From: Amaurobius ferox
Lineage: Eukaryota; Arthropoda; Arachnida; Araneae; Amaurobiidae
Assembly (NCBI GenBank): GCA_951213105.1
Contig: OX578147.1
Location: 124,093,642-124,157,641, forward strand
DNA: 64,000 nt
Direction of reading: 5' to 3'
The notes under the pieces were generated by a model. The model was not told the origin of the DNA, did no database searches, and was given only the letters and a program-made list of their open reading frames with translations. Below are positions 22,136 to 33,549 of this stretch, in pieces (the stretch's first letter is position 1; each line of letters starts with the position of its first letter). Position numbers and translations under genes: made by a program.

Positions 22136-22631
22136 TATCTTTACTTTATGCCCCACCGTGAAGTGGGATTCCAAAAATTGAGAAAGGCTCATTAAGTTGT
22201 TCCCCTCCACGGTAATCTTTAGTAAAAGGCGAAAGATTAGCTCGACTGTTGAAGGGAAACCAGAGCATACACCTTGAAATTGTAAAAATATCATAAACAA
22301 TTTACTTATGAAAATAAACCGGTAACAGTATGAAACTATTTACCAATTTTGTTTTTACTTTACTCCCTTTGTGGATATACGGAATCGGTGTGTTGATGTA
22401 AAAGATGAATGTAAATTTTATAAGACAATCGCAAAGAAATATTTTGCATTCAATTCAATTATAGAATATACAAAAAAAAAAAAAAAAAATACGAATTTAA
22501 AATGCACATGATAACTTGCATATAAAAAATCGAAACTTTATTGAATATTTATACGTACGGTTATTAATTTCGTCAAATATTATAAAACACTGAACTCAAT
22601 GAAAATTAATGAAGATAAACTGGTAGCTGTG

Positions 22632-22755
22632 GAAGACCCAGACCACTCGACTGACCCAAGGGTTTGCAGTAACCGTTAGAGTAGCCGGAAACTGGTAGCT
22701 GTGTTGTTGTTGAGACCCAGACCGTCCGACCTACCAGAAAGGTGTAAGGTAACTG
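22632..22755 (-). repeat. Two short SINE-derived insertions separated by the 13-bp target repeat
   Basis: The first insert (22632-22690) starts GAAGACCCAGACCACTCGAC and ends GTAGCCGGA. The second (22704-22755) is TTGTTGTTGAGACCCAGACC...AAGGTGTAAGGTAACTG, a tail-only SINE in minus orientation. Each is bounded by ACTGGTAGCTGTG (22619-22631, 22691-22703, 22756-22768). Confidence 0.85.
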
Positions 22756-22768
22756 ACTGGTAGCTGTG

Positions 22769-23147
22769 TTGTTGTTGAGACCCAGACCGTCCGACCTACC
22801 AGAAAGGTGTAAGGTAACTATGGACGGCCGGGAAGTGCCACCCAATTTAGACCGGAACCCAGTGGGGGAGGCATCCACAGGGACCGTACCCTCCTTCCCC
22901 TACCACCAACCTCTCGGAAGGACTTACGGACCCACATGTTTAACGTGATCCTCCGCATGAACACGGCGGCATTTGTGGTAGCGTGCAAATCTAGCGCGCA
23001 AACCACGGGGATACCGCACCCGAGATGGCCAACAGCACGCGGTGTTCCGAGGTGGTCACCCACCAAGTACTAACCGCGCCCGATGCTGCTTGACTTCGGT
23101 GATCTAACGAGAACCGGTGTTTTCAGCACGGTACGGCCGTTGGCCTT
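22769..23147 (-). repeat. 5S rRNA-headed SINE, first full copy
   Basis: Read on the minus strand it begins with a 117-nt 5S rRNA-like head (23144-23028). The anonymous body shared with the tRNA-headed SINE at 15790 follows, and the end is GAGACCC.../(CAA)n, visible on the plus strand as TTGTTGTTGAGACC. Perfect 13-bp target duplications ACTGGTAGCTGTG flank it (22756-22768 and 23148-23160). Relative to the tRNA-headed copy it has an extra stretch around ACTGGGTTCCGGTCTAAATT. Non-coding; mobilisation would need a LINE reverse transcriptase. Confidence 0.92.
23028..23144 (-). ncRNA. 5S rRNA-like SINE head (copy 1)
   Basis: On the minus strand it starts GCCAACGGCCGTACC and contains CACCGGTTCTCGTTAGATCA, CCGAAGTCAAGCAGCATCGG, GCGCGGTTAGTACTTGG and TGGGTGACC, ending CCGCGTGCTGTTGGC. 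These are the conserved 5S elements, including the internal pol III control region. Length is 117 nt against about 119-120 in genuine arthropod 5S. It continues directly into the SINE body instead of a T-run terminator and has a target duplication beyond it, so it is a SINE head and not a functional 5S gene. Confidence 0.9.
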
Positions 23148-23194
23148 ACTGGTAGCTGTGTGAAAATGTTCAGCAATTAAAACTGGTAGCTCTG

Positions 23195-23583
23195 TTGTTG
23201 TTGTTGTTGAGACCCAGACCGTCCGACCTACCAGAAAGGTGTAAGGTAACTGTATGGACGGCCGGGAAGTGCCACCCAATTTAGACCGGAACCCAGTGGT
23301 GGAGGCATCCACAGGGACCGTACCCTCCTTCCCCTACCACCAACCTCTCGGAAGGACTTACGGACCCACATGTTTAACGTGATCGTACTCCGCATGAACA
23401 CGGCGGCATTTGTGGAAGCGTGCAAATCTTAGCGCGCAAACCACGGGGATACCGCACCCGAGATGGCCAACAGCACGCGGTGTTCCGAGGTGGTCACCCA
23501 CCAAGTACTAACCGCGCCCGATGCTGCTTGACTTCGGTGATCTAACGAGAACCGGTGTTTTCAGCACGGTACGGCCGTTGGCC
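23195..23583 (-). repeat. 5S rRNA-headed SINE, second full copy
   Basis: It has the same structure as 22769-23147, with a longer (TTG) run on the plus strand and a few indels, for example TAACTGTATGG versus TAACTATGG. It is flanked by a private variant of the target site, ACTGGTAGCTCTG, at 23182-23194 and 23584-23596. The shared C variant on both sides shows this was a separate insertion and not just a copy of the neighbour. Confidence 0.92.
23466..23582 (-). ncRNA. 5S rRNA-like SINE head (copy 2)
   Basis: A 117-nt segment that appears identical to the head at 23028-23144, with all 5S internal promoter blocks retained. It is part of the second full SINE. Confidence 0.9.
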
Positions 23584-24924
23584 ACTGGTAGCTCTGTGAA
23601 AATGTTCAATTAAAACTGGTAGCTGTGTGAAAATTTTCAACAATTAAATGTTTTACTTTACTTAATTTGAAGATATACGAAACCGGTGTTTTGGTGTAAA
23701 AAATAAATGTATTTTTTTGAGAAAATCTGGAAGACTTATTTTGCATTCAATTTAATTATAGAATCTATACGGAAAAAACTGCATAGAATATTCACACACT
23801 TAAGGTTACCTATTTCTTCAAATATTGTAAAACACTAAAGTGAAAAGTAAAATGAAAATATTTTCCAATTTTTTTTTGTATCTTACTTTACAAATCTCAA
23901 TCTTAAAGAAGCTCCGCCCACACGTTAAAGACCAGTCGGGATGACGGGAAGAGAATATAAAATTATTATTGTAGTTCAGAATTTATTGCAAAATGAATTA
24001 ATTTCAAAATAAAAAATATATATTAAGCAGATTTTCTTGAAAGAAAGTTTTGAATATACTACAATAGAGGTTTCCAACTAGACCAGTTCTAACAACATTG
24101 AAAAAGACTCTAGAATTCAAAATGTTAATATATAACAATGCAATTACTCTTAATAAGAAACGGGAGGTTATTGTAGTTTTTCAGTGACTCAATCTTGTTA
24201 CTATATATTTCCATGGAAAGTTGTGTTTTGAGGCCGATCTACTTTAGAATCTAACCGGGACTCTTCAGAAAGATTCAAAAATCTGTTATTTGCATATTAT
24301 ACTATTGGTATATTATACATAGAAACTAACTGTTTTAAATATAATATTTTTTCTGTAGTTTATAATTGCCTTGGAAAACTGATTTGCAATATTTCTGAAT
24401 TTTATAGCCTCTCCCACTGAGAAACTCGAGATATAAACTAAAAAATATTCTAGAACTCCTACTGTTTTTATTAAGTAGCCTTAAAATATAGTTTAAAAAG
24501 CTAATTACATTTTAGAAAACAGATATGTTCAACTAATTGTTCATGTTAAATTCGACATACCTGCAATATCAGGAAAAAATAACTAGTTTTTCTTGCAATA
24601 AAAAAAAAAAATCAAACTGTGCTATATGTTTGATTTTTTACACTTATGCAGGTATATTTGATTTTGGATTTGTAAATTGGATTGACGGCTGCTATAGAAC
24701 GCATCAGCGATGCTCCCCCAACTGGGTTAAGTCACAAATCTCAAGATATAAAAGTTATTATTGGTGTGAAAAATGTTTGTTTTTTACATTACTGCATATA
24801 TGTAGCTTGTGGTTTTCAAATATCTGAACTTTGTGTTAAAATTCCTGAATTTGATAGTCACGCCCACTAAATAGTCAAGCTATTAACCAACAGATAAGCA
24901 AGTGAAGTTAGAACTCCTAATATT

Positions 24925-25845
24925 ACTTTCCTTATATACATAATGTATAAGGAAAGTATTGTGACGGGGTCGAAAATTCGAATTCGAGTTTTCGACGGGA
25001 GAGCACGTTTCAAGCATCCCTGATCACGAATCGAACATTTTTGAAGTGATGTCTGTGTGTGTGTGTGTCAATGAGTCTGTGGAGACGATAACTGACGAAC
25101 GAATGGACCGATTCGAACCAAATTTGGTACAAAAATCACAATCCGTAAACACTGGAAGCCTATTGTTTTTATACGCAATCGAATGTTCAGAACCCCCCTA
25201 AATTTTCGAATGAAATTTTGAAAAAATCGTCAAAAAATTAAAACCACTAATAAAGTTACGCAAATAGACATTTCTTATGTAATTTTTCATTAGAAAACGA
25301 TTGACATAAATTTTAGAACGCTAACGTGAACCGTTCTCGAGATATTGTACATTTTTTAAAAAAATTATCAAAAAGTCATATAAAATAAAAAGAAAAATAT
25401 TTCCTATTGAGAAACATGTTTACTTTTCATGTGTAATACCATGCGATAAATTGAGTGACATCCTTCTCGTGGATCTAGCTCGTTCCATTCATGAAAAAAG
25501 ATACTTTGAATAATACTTTTGTATTTGAACGCCAATAGTCATTTATCTGCTTTAAGAAAAAATTATTTCTTAGTGCATAACGCTTGGCGAGATTTTGGCG
25601 ACGAATTTGGCGGAATGTCGCCAACTTGGCGACTTTTTTGAAATGTTGCAAAATTAACGAAAATCTCGCCAAATGGATAAAAATGATGCTAAATCAATGA
25701 AAATGACGACTAATTGTCGAAAATTCAATATCTTGGAAAGAATATTAGCATCTACTACAAGAAAATCCTATTTTTTTACTGTAAAAGTAGTAAATTCATT
25801 ACATTATATAAGGAAAGTCATGTGTTGCCCACATCAGATTTTTTT
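24925..25845 (+). repeat. Near-complete copy of dispersed repeat family A
   Basis: The start forms a dyad, ACTTTCCTTATATACA next to TGTATAAGGAAAGT, then GTCGAAAATTCGAATTCGAG, TTTTCGACGGGAGAGCACGT and an internal (GT)n run at about 25052-25067. The end is TATAAGGAAAGTCATGTG plus TTGCCCACATCAGATTTTTT. About 0.9 kb with no credible coding frame. The start and end share AAGGAAAGT in direct orientation. Confidence 0.8.
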
Positions 25846-26795
25846 TGTAAAGCAACATTGAAATCTACATATAAAGATAATTTTGGAGTTTTGTGTTGCA
25901 TATGACATCAGATACTGAAAGCAAAACTGGATATTGGACTTTTTTACACATTTTGCAACATAGTTGAAACATGTTTCTGACTTTGTTCATTCTGTCTGTC
26001 CCTCTGTCCATTAGCACGATAACTGCCGTAAAAATGACTTTATCAAAAGGAAATTTTAGTATGTTGTTCAGACGGTCTGTGGGACCTATGGGAATATAAA
26101 TGAATAATATCACCCAATTAGTCATGGATTGAACCCGGGTTGAAAAACTGAAATACATTGAACCCTATGTGACCTAAATTTTCAAACATTTTTTAAGCGG
26201 ATTTAAAATTCACAAATTGCTTCGAAAGTTTTAGGAAATATTTAAATTATCCCATAAAATATATAAAAAAAAAATTCAGCAAAATATATTCAGTAGTTTT
26301 TGAAAAAAAAATTAAAATAATAATTACACCCTTTATATAGAGAGATCACGTGACTATTATATGAAGAGATCACGTCAAATATGGCATTCTTGTGTCAAAA
26401 TCGTGATTTTTAAAGTTCTTTTTAATTCATATTTAGTGTTGCATCCATCCTAAAACCACTTTATTTTTGTTTAAATTCTATGCATCTACACATTGAAACA
26501 ACGCAATTACAAATATAGTTGAGTTTAAATGATCATCCAACTTTGATTATTTCTACAACAAAGCCTACTTTTCACTAATGGAGAATGTAAATACCAAAAG
26601 ATGTAGAATGAGTTGTATAAGAATTGCCGCATTTCTTTAGAGTAAAATTATTTAACTCATGGAGTCTGCAATATGGCTGATATGAATGAAACATTCATTG
26701 ATTTTACGCAGCAAAGCAAACAATTATTTTTTCGAAGAAGTTTTAAGTATAGAGCTAAATTACTTATACCTCTATGGTTTTAAGTTTTTAATTAA
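25846..26795. other. AT-rich stretch, no gene
   Basis: No exon, RNA gene or bounded repeat is recognised. GAGATCACGTGAC/GAGATCACGTCAA near 26341 and 26364 is a short duplication. Confidence 0.5.
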
Positions 26796-26799
26796 AATA

Positions 26800-27170
26800 A
26801 ATTATTATAGTATTGTGATGAATGAAAGGAATGGGAAAACAGTTTATGAATGAAATGCTGCTTTTATAGAGAGAGCCAGGCGATTTAAATTTCAATGACG
26901 TCATTTGAATAAAGTTCATTTGTTTTCGATGAAGTTTTCAAAGATAATAAATTATTGTAGTATTGTGATAATTTAAAAAATATTACCGAGGAATGTATTA
27001 CATTTTAGAGATGTTTAAACCAGGCAATTTATATTTCAATGTTGTCATTTGAATGAAGTTCATTTTTTTCGATGAAGTTTTAAAACATAAATTAATGTAG
27101 TATTGTGATAATTTTTAAAATATTACCGAGGAATGCATCACATTTCAGAAATGTTTATATAAAATTGCAT
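26800..27170 (+). repeat. ~142-bp tandem repeat, about 2.5 copies
   Basis: AGTATTGTGAT(A/G)A, ATATTACCGAGGAATG, CCAGGC(A/G)ATTT, TTTCAATG and GTCATTTGAAT(G/A)AAGTTCATT recur at about 26810, 26950 and 27095. The copies are clearly diverged. Confidence 0.85.
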
Positions 27171-29110
27171 TGAAGTTGGAAAGTGTTTCATAATTAATGC
27201 TTTATGAATGATTGATCTTTGTTTTTTTTAACAATGAATATACCTCCTTTTGTGTTGTGGCTGCGCAGACAGTGATTGAGCATTGTCTTTTATTATAGTA
27301 AAGATATCCCATGAATAAACTGGTTTACTAAATTACTTACACTAGTGAGGCCCATGGGTATTCTGTCCATAATTTAAAAGCTAATATGCTATATTTTAGA
27401 GAAACTTAATTACTTCTGGATATTAAGAAATATATTAAAGTTATATGCATTATTGCTCATAATTTTGAAATTACGTAATAGTTAAGTTTAATTTCAAACA
27501 TTGATAGTATTGGTTAACACTTAACCATTAAACACTTTTAGAGTATGTTGCAGATTAATTATTTTAATTACAGTTTGCTCTATGTTAGTAAAATATTTTT
27601 ATAACAAAATAATAAAGTAAAAAAGAGTTATGAATATAGCTTTATGTTTAAGCCACACTCATTAGCAAGAAAAGTAACACTCTTGAGTGTGTTCAATAGT
27701 TCATTATAAAATGCAAAATGAGGATTGAATAACAAATGTTATTTGCTGGAAATGAAATTATGTATTTGTTAAAATTCTGCTTAAATATTTCATTACTTAC
27801 AGTTTAAAGTGTTTAAACTCTATCAATAAAATGGTCCTTTTTGGTAAAAAGCTCTTAGAACTCAAATTGGTTATAAATGACTACAAAATTACTTTTAATG
27901 AAGGAAATGTCACATTGAAGTGGTTTTTCATAGCTTAAAGTTACTGAATAGTAACTTCTCTTTTCCATAGTCCAACACTATAGAAAACTTTTAGTCAAGA
28001 GCCATCCATGCCTATTTTTACAGGATCAAACAAAATAGTGTTATTTGTTTAGTTACAGTTTTGTTTGAATATGATTATTTAGATTTCAATATCAATCTAA
28101 TGCTCATTACCTTTAGAATTAATAAATGTTAATTAATGCGGATGAACAATAACTCCAACTTTGTAATGCAATTCAATGGAAAGTTATTATAATAGGCAGG
28201 AGTTACACTACTTATTTAAGATCAAACCATAAATCGTGTTTTTAAATAGATTAATTACGTTTTTGTAGTTTGTAATATTTTAAATAACTGAATTTCGTTT
28301 TTAATAGTTGTGAAATTTATAGCCAGGCCTACTCAAACTGTCAAGATATGAAACAACTTTTACCTTTTTAAATCTAACATCTTAAAATTTAATTTATAAA
28401 GTTACATTACCTACCAAATAAGGACCTGGAACATTTCTGGGAGCAGATAAAATGCTAATTGGGAGGCAGACAAAGTTTGGGAGCAGTTTTTTGAAAGTTT
28501 TAAAACTACAATATATTTTCTTCCCCAAATTCAGTTTCTTTCATCAACATAAAATACTGTACAAATTAAAATAAAAAATATGTACTGAACAAAGCTTTTA
28601 AATAAAACAAATTGAATTTTATATTTAATTAGTCTAACCTCTCTCTCTGTTTAAACACACCAAAACTAAAAATAATTACAATAAGCTAATATTCTAGAAT
28701 TAGTGCAAAAACTTTACTCTTTTTTTATTTAAGATAATTATTCAAAACTAAAATGTTGATCCCCAATTTGGAAATGCTTTTGATCGCAAAAAATTTACCA
28801 GCAATGACCACAATTCTTAAACTAGGATTTTGGAGAAAGATGGGAGTAAATTCTACAGAAAACTCCATTTGGGAGCATTTTGGAACAGGCATAGTGATTT
28901 GGATCAATGAGCAGTACTTTATATGCCGATGTCACTTTATATGCCGATGTGTTAGATTTTAGAGAAAATTGTTAATTATTGCCACAAATGAACTGCCACA
29001 TAATTGCAGTCTTATATATTGCTCATAATTTTTAAATTATGGTATAGTCAAGAATAAAGGTTTCTAAGCATTATTAGTATTAGTTGGTTGGCTATTATCT
29101 TTTCCCCCAC
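27171..29110. repeat. Most degenerate part of the long-period repeat region
   Basis: TGTAGTTTGTAATATTTTAA, GAAATTTATAGCCAGGCCTACTC and AGTCAAGAGCCATCC near 28.0-28.4 kb line up with the TAGTTTATAATT / TATAGTCACGCCCACT / AGTCAAGAGTCACGCC blocks of the 17-25 kb copies. Too eroded for boundaries. A TTTATATGCCGATGT duplication sits at 28918-28948. Confidence 0.55.
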
Positions 29111-32100
29111 TTTAATTCTGCATTGAATATAAATTACTTGAATCGCAGATGACCTTCCACCCCCATACACACACACAACCAAGAAATAAGTTTTAAAAAT
29201 ATTTCATCAGCTAATATATTTTAATTTTCTACTTCCTTTCAATTTTAACATATAAATACACACAAAATGATTCTTTTTTTATAATAACCGTTTAAAAGCT
29301 AAATTAGAAAAAAGATAAAATTTTATTTTGGTGTTTTAAAAGAATAAAAGCACAAATATACCAAATTAAAATAACAGGTATAATTTAAAATCAATTTATA
29401 CTACAGTTATCTGGACAATAATAAAACTACTAATGAACCAAACAGAATCAATTGTGATAAACAGAATTAAAAGTCAAAACATAAACTCAATTACAAATGG
29501 CAGACCAGCACTTTAAAAAGCAGTTAAACCAGAAATTTCAAAGCCTATTCTCGAAATCAACGTAACCAAATTTTTAAAACAGATGCAATAAATTAATATT
29601 TACCTGTACATTGTTCAATGTAAATTTTTTAAACTCATAACTATATTCTGTTTTGTTTGAAATGTTCTATGCTGTATTAAATATTGGGTATATCAACCAA
29701 TTTTTATTTTATGGATAATTGATTTTGTTATTTCCAGAAAACTGTTGATGCTTAACAAGCATCCCCACAAAATAATTTTAATTTTTTAAGTTAGGTGGCT
29801 TTGCCTTCTGTTTGAAATGCTAGTCATAAGAAATTGGCATTCGTCATTTTTCCCCACACACAAAATCAAAACTTCTATATTGGAAGTGCAAAATAAAGAG
29901 CTAAATTGACTACAAAATACAGGCAAAAACAAAAATTTATTTTTACATGATAAAATAGCTATATAGATCAAAATTGATATGCTTTTCTATTTACAAATCA
30001 AGGTATTTATAAATTAGAACAAACACAATATCTACAAATGTTTAGAACTTATTTTAAAGCAAAACACTTTTGCAAAAAAGTGAAAACTATGTACAAGAAA
30101 TTGTTAAGTGCTTCACAAATTACAAACGAGTAAACAAACTTGCACATTTTACTTAAGTTACTCAAAATAAATTCATCACTGACCACAAAAAATTAAAACT
30201 TTTACAAACATATAGTGACTTAACATATATTCCAAGTAAATTAGCTACACATGGATATGATTTGTCAAATACTTAATAATGAATTCCATATTCCTGATTG
30301 CCACTCATTGGTAAACACATCTTTACAATAATTAGCACATACCAGAAGTAACATTAACATACATTTGAGTAAAAGAAATATTTTGATTTGTACATTATAT
30401 GTGGCACTTGAGTATTATAGCAACCTCCATTGGCGCGCTTTAAAAATGCCCGCTATTTTGGCATACTTTTTCTCCTGATTTGAAACTACATTCAAACATA
30501 CACTTATCCCAAAATGATGACATAACAATATAAAAATCTATTTTGATGAAAATACAGATTTAAATTAATACAGCAGAATAAAAATTTTAAATATTCTTTT
30601 TTCTTTTAAATCATTTAAATTAAAAAACTATTGTTTAATTTAAATGATTTAAATTTTGAAAGCTTTGTACACATGATATATCTTGAAAGAACATCAGAAC
30701 TGACAAGTAATCATCTGTCTTGTAAGATTATGGAGATCGGTATACTCAATGATTTAAATTTTGAAAATGTTTTGTTTACTTTTAAAAGCTTTGAACACAG
30801 GAGTAGGTAAACAATGACATCCCATGCCATAAACACATAAGGACTGTATATAGACTATGACATCACAATCAGAAAGCACCAAGAAACAGAATTGGCCAGT
30901 AAGCATCTGTTTTGGCTATGAAGATTGTGGAGATCGTTATAATACTTAAGTACCTTATATTTAAATCACTATAATATAGCTGCAATATACATTGTAACAT
31001 AGGTAACTCCCATATAATTTTACATTGTATATACTAATTACAAGTTCAAATTTACAATTTTCATATATACTGACATAATTCCTAAATTAAGCCTGAAGTG
31101 CGTCAGGTTTCAATCAGGTTACATATATGAAAGAGCAAATTACGGAAAAGCAAGGATTATGAAAAATAAATTCAGACTAATATAGTACTTTTAGAAAAAT
31201 TATATTTACCAGCAATGCTTAAATTATGTAAAAAATACAGCAACTCTTTTTTATATTGCACTTGATGGTAGGCAAGTATTCATATATCCTAGGATCTTTA
31301 GAGACTTTATTTCTTACATGGAAAAAATACTTCACTTATTGCACCATCTTAATACAAAAAATAATAATGGAATCAATTGGTTTTAGAAAACACAAACCAC
31401 CTTCTTGATAAAAAAAAAAACTTTACTAGATAAGAAAACAGTCTGTGAGCTGAAACTTTGTACATGGTCAGAGATAAGCTGGTCCACACAAAGACATGCA
31501 TATCTGTTATTGAAATGCAAAAAATTCTTGAAGTGAATGCATCAAAACATTTAAGAATATTAATAAAATATTTAATTTGAGCACCTAATTTTTGTAAATG
31601 CACAACAATTTTGTAATGTGCTTACTTATTAGGTCGCAGCATAACATGAACTGGGAATGAATGCTTCAAAAAGCTTATTAATTATAGTTTCATAGTGCAC
31701 TGGTTACTTTCACACAGCTTACCATTGCACACATCATAAAGGAAGTAAGAGTTTTGCAAAACCTGAAGTCAGAAAAATTATGAAAAATAAACAGAAGGAA
31801 ACAAAGTTAACGAACAACAACAACAAAAAAAAAAATGCAAAACATTTTCTCAAAAATCTACAAATTAAAATACTATTAAGTAGCATATAACAAACCAATG
31901 ATTTTGAAAACAAGAATGATCTTAATTTTTGTTTCATGCTGCTATATTAAATACTTTTTCAGATGATTATTTTTTAAAAATCAAGCAAAGGTTTAGTATT
32001 TTATAGTTCCAGATTTACTGACCATAATTTAGTCTAAAAAGCTTACAACTGTGCACCAATTATCTAAATTTCATTTTAACTGGTTCTGAAGGACATTTTT

Positions 32101-33440
32101 TACTGAGCAACTGAGGAATGGAATTAATATAAATATGGAATACAACTCTTGTAATACAAGAAAAAAAAGTTTAGGAAAGATACAAGACACGTTTAGGTTT
32201 AGTCATGAAACTGCCTTGTCTGAGCCAATCAATTACACATGTGACTGGATGACTGTCAACAAATTGCAAGAGGACATGATCAACAATAAGATGAAATGAT
32301 AGTGAAGAAGCGAAGGCATAGCTACAGTGAATGGCGCCAAGGGTCATAGCATAAAATTGCCCCCTCCCCCCCCATACTCACACATAGATAATTTGAAATC
32401 TAGTAAAAAATTATTAAAACACAAAAGATTTTAAAATAATTGAAAACTTTAAATTATCAATGCAATTACAACCACATAATTATATATATATTCTGTTATA
32501 TGCTTGAACTGGTATGCTTTCATGCTCTAATTAAAATATGAATGACTGCTTGATAATTTGTTGATATCACTATTTACAGGAATCTAGGAATTGTTGGTCA
32601 ACAGAGTAGAATGGCATTCGTATCCATACAGCTATACTCTGATACATTTACTGTAATAGACTCCAAAATTTTGCATGCAGATTTCTGTTCATTGAAGTTT
32701 ACCTTATTTAAAAATTACGTTAAATGGTTTTTCCCATACTGTACAGTCAATCAAGTCTGTTTAATGTTTTAGGCAAATAAAGAGTTTATACATATATATA
32801 TATATTCTTATGTTTCCTATTTTTTACTTCATTTTAGTTTGACATTTGACAATCTCACAAATTTGGTAATCCGGAATCGCTCTTGAATGTGGATATCGCT
32901 CTTGTGTGTGAATGAATATACTGGAAGTTTACTGTATGTTGAATGTTGTTGTAACTGCTGTTTCAATTATGTAAAAAGGACTTTTTTGCCTTCAGAACTG
33001 GTAGATACAGTTAATCAAATATCTTATGCTGTCACTAACAAAGCATTTATTATTTTTTTTCAGAGTATTTAAGACAGCCATTTGAATGAATTTTTTATAT
33101 TTATAAAACATTTGCTCAATTTATAATAATGAATATATTTTAAAAAAATTTAGGACTTTCTTGTTAGATCCAAAATGTGTAATATCACACTAAAGATATA
33201 TTTTAGCAACCTATAAATGATATAACTTGCTTTTAAATAGAAAATAACATATAAAGTAACTTCCTCAAAATTCAAGAATGATTTTATTTTTTGAAAAATT
33301 AAGGGAATTTGCCAAATCTGTGAAAATCAAAAAGCTTCTTGTTTACTCATTGAAATAATAGTATCCAATTCCATTAGAATTTTTGAATTTGTATGAATGA
33401 GATGTGATGCTATGACAGGCATTAAAAAGTGGTTGATTCG
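29111..33440. other. AT-rich stretch downstream of PAK, no recognised gene
   Basis: No exon or RNA gene is seen in 4.3 kb. A perfect 17-bp inverted repeat AAATCATTTAAATTAAA / TTTAATTTAAATGATTT around a nine-base loop lies at about 30609-30651. A diverged ~230-bp duplication (ATGATTTAAATTTTGAAA, GCTTTGAACACA/GCTTTGTACACA, ATGGAGATCGGTAT/TGTGGAGATCGTTAT) spans about 30640-30945. Confidence 0.5.
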
Positions 33441-33448
33441 ATACTTAC

Positions 33449-33549
33449 ACATGTGTAAATCCTTTTCCTTACACATGTGTAAATCCTGTCACCTTTCTGG
33501 TAGGTCGGACGGTCTGGGTTTCAACAACAACAACAACATGTGTAAATCC
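33449..33549 (+). repeat. SINE tail insertion with triplicated target site
   Basis: The insert at 33487-33535 is the SINE 3' end only (CACCTTTCTGGTAGGTCGGA, CGGTCTGGGTTTCAACAACA). It is bounded by ACATGTGTAAATCC at 33473-33486 and 33536-33549. A third copy of that 14-mer lies at 33449-33462, so the site was already duplicated or was hit twice. Confidence 0.88.

Larger units (their letters stand above)
22140..24920 (+). repeat. Degenerate long-period repeat block (copy 2), host of the SINE cluster
   Basis: It repeats the landmark order of 17.64-20.85 kb: CCCACCGTGAAGTGGGA (22151), AAACCGGTAACAGTATGAAAC (22315), GGTAGCTGTG (22622 onward), GCCCACACGTTAAAGACCAG (23918), TGTAGTTTATAATTGCCTTGG (24355) and GATAGTCACGCCCACTAAAT (24852). 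The SINE cluster at 22.62-23.63 kb sits in the element equivalent to the GGTAAC-TGTATGAAACTGTT site of copy 1. Confidence 0.8.

Noticed and set aside
23028..23144. Functional 5S rRNA gene
   Set aside because: The head runs directly into a SINE body, lacks a T-run terminator, and lies inside a target-site duplication. The same holds for 23466-23582.
26130..26150. TGAACCCGGGTT as a tRNA T arm
   Set aside because: No matching A box, anticodon stem or acceptor stem can be folded around it.
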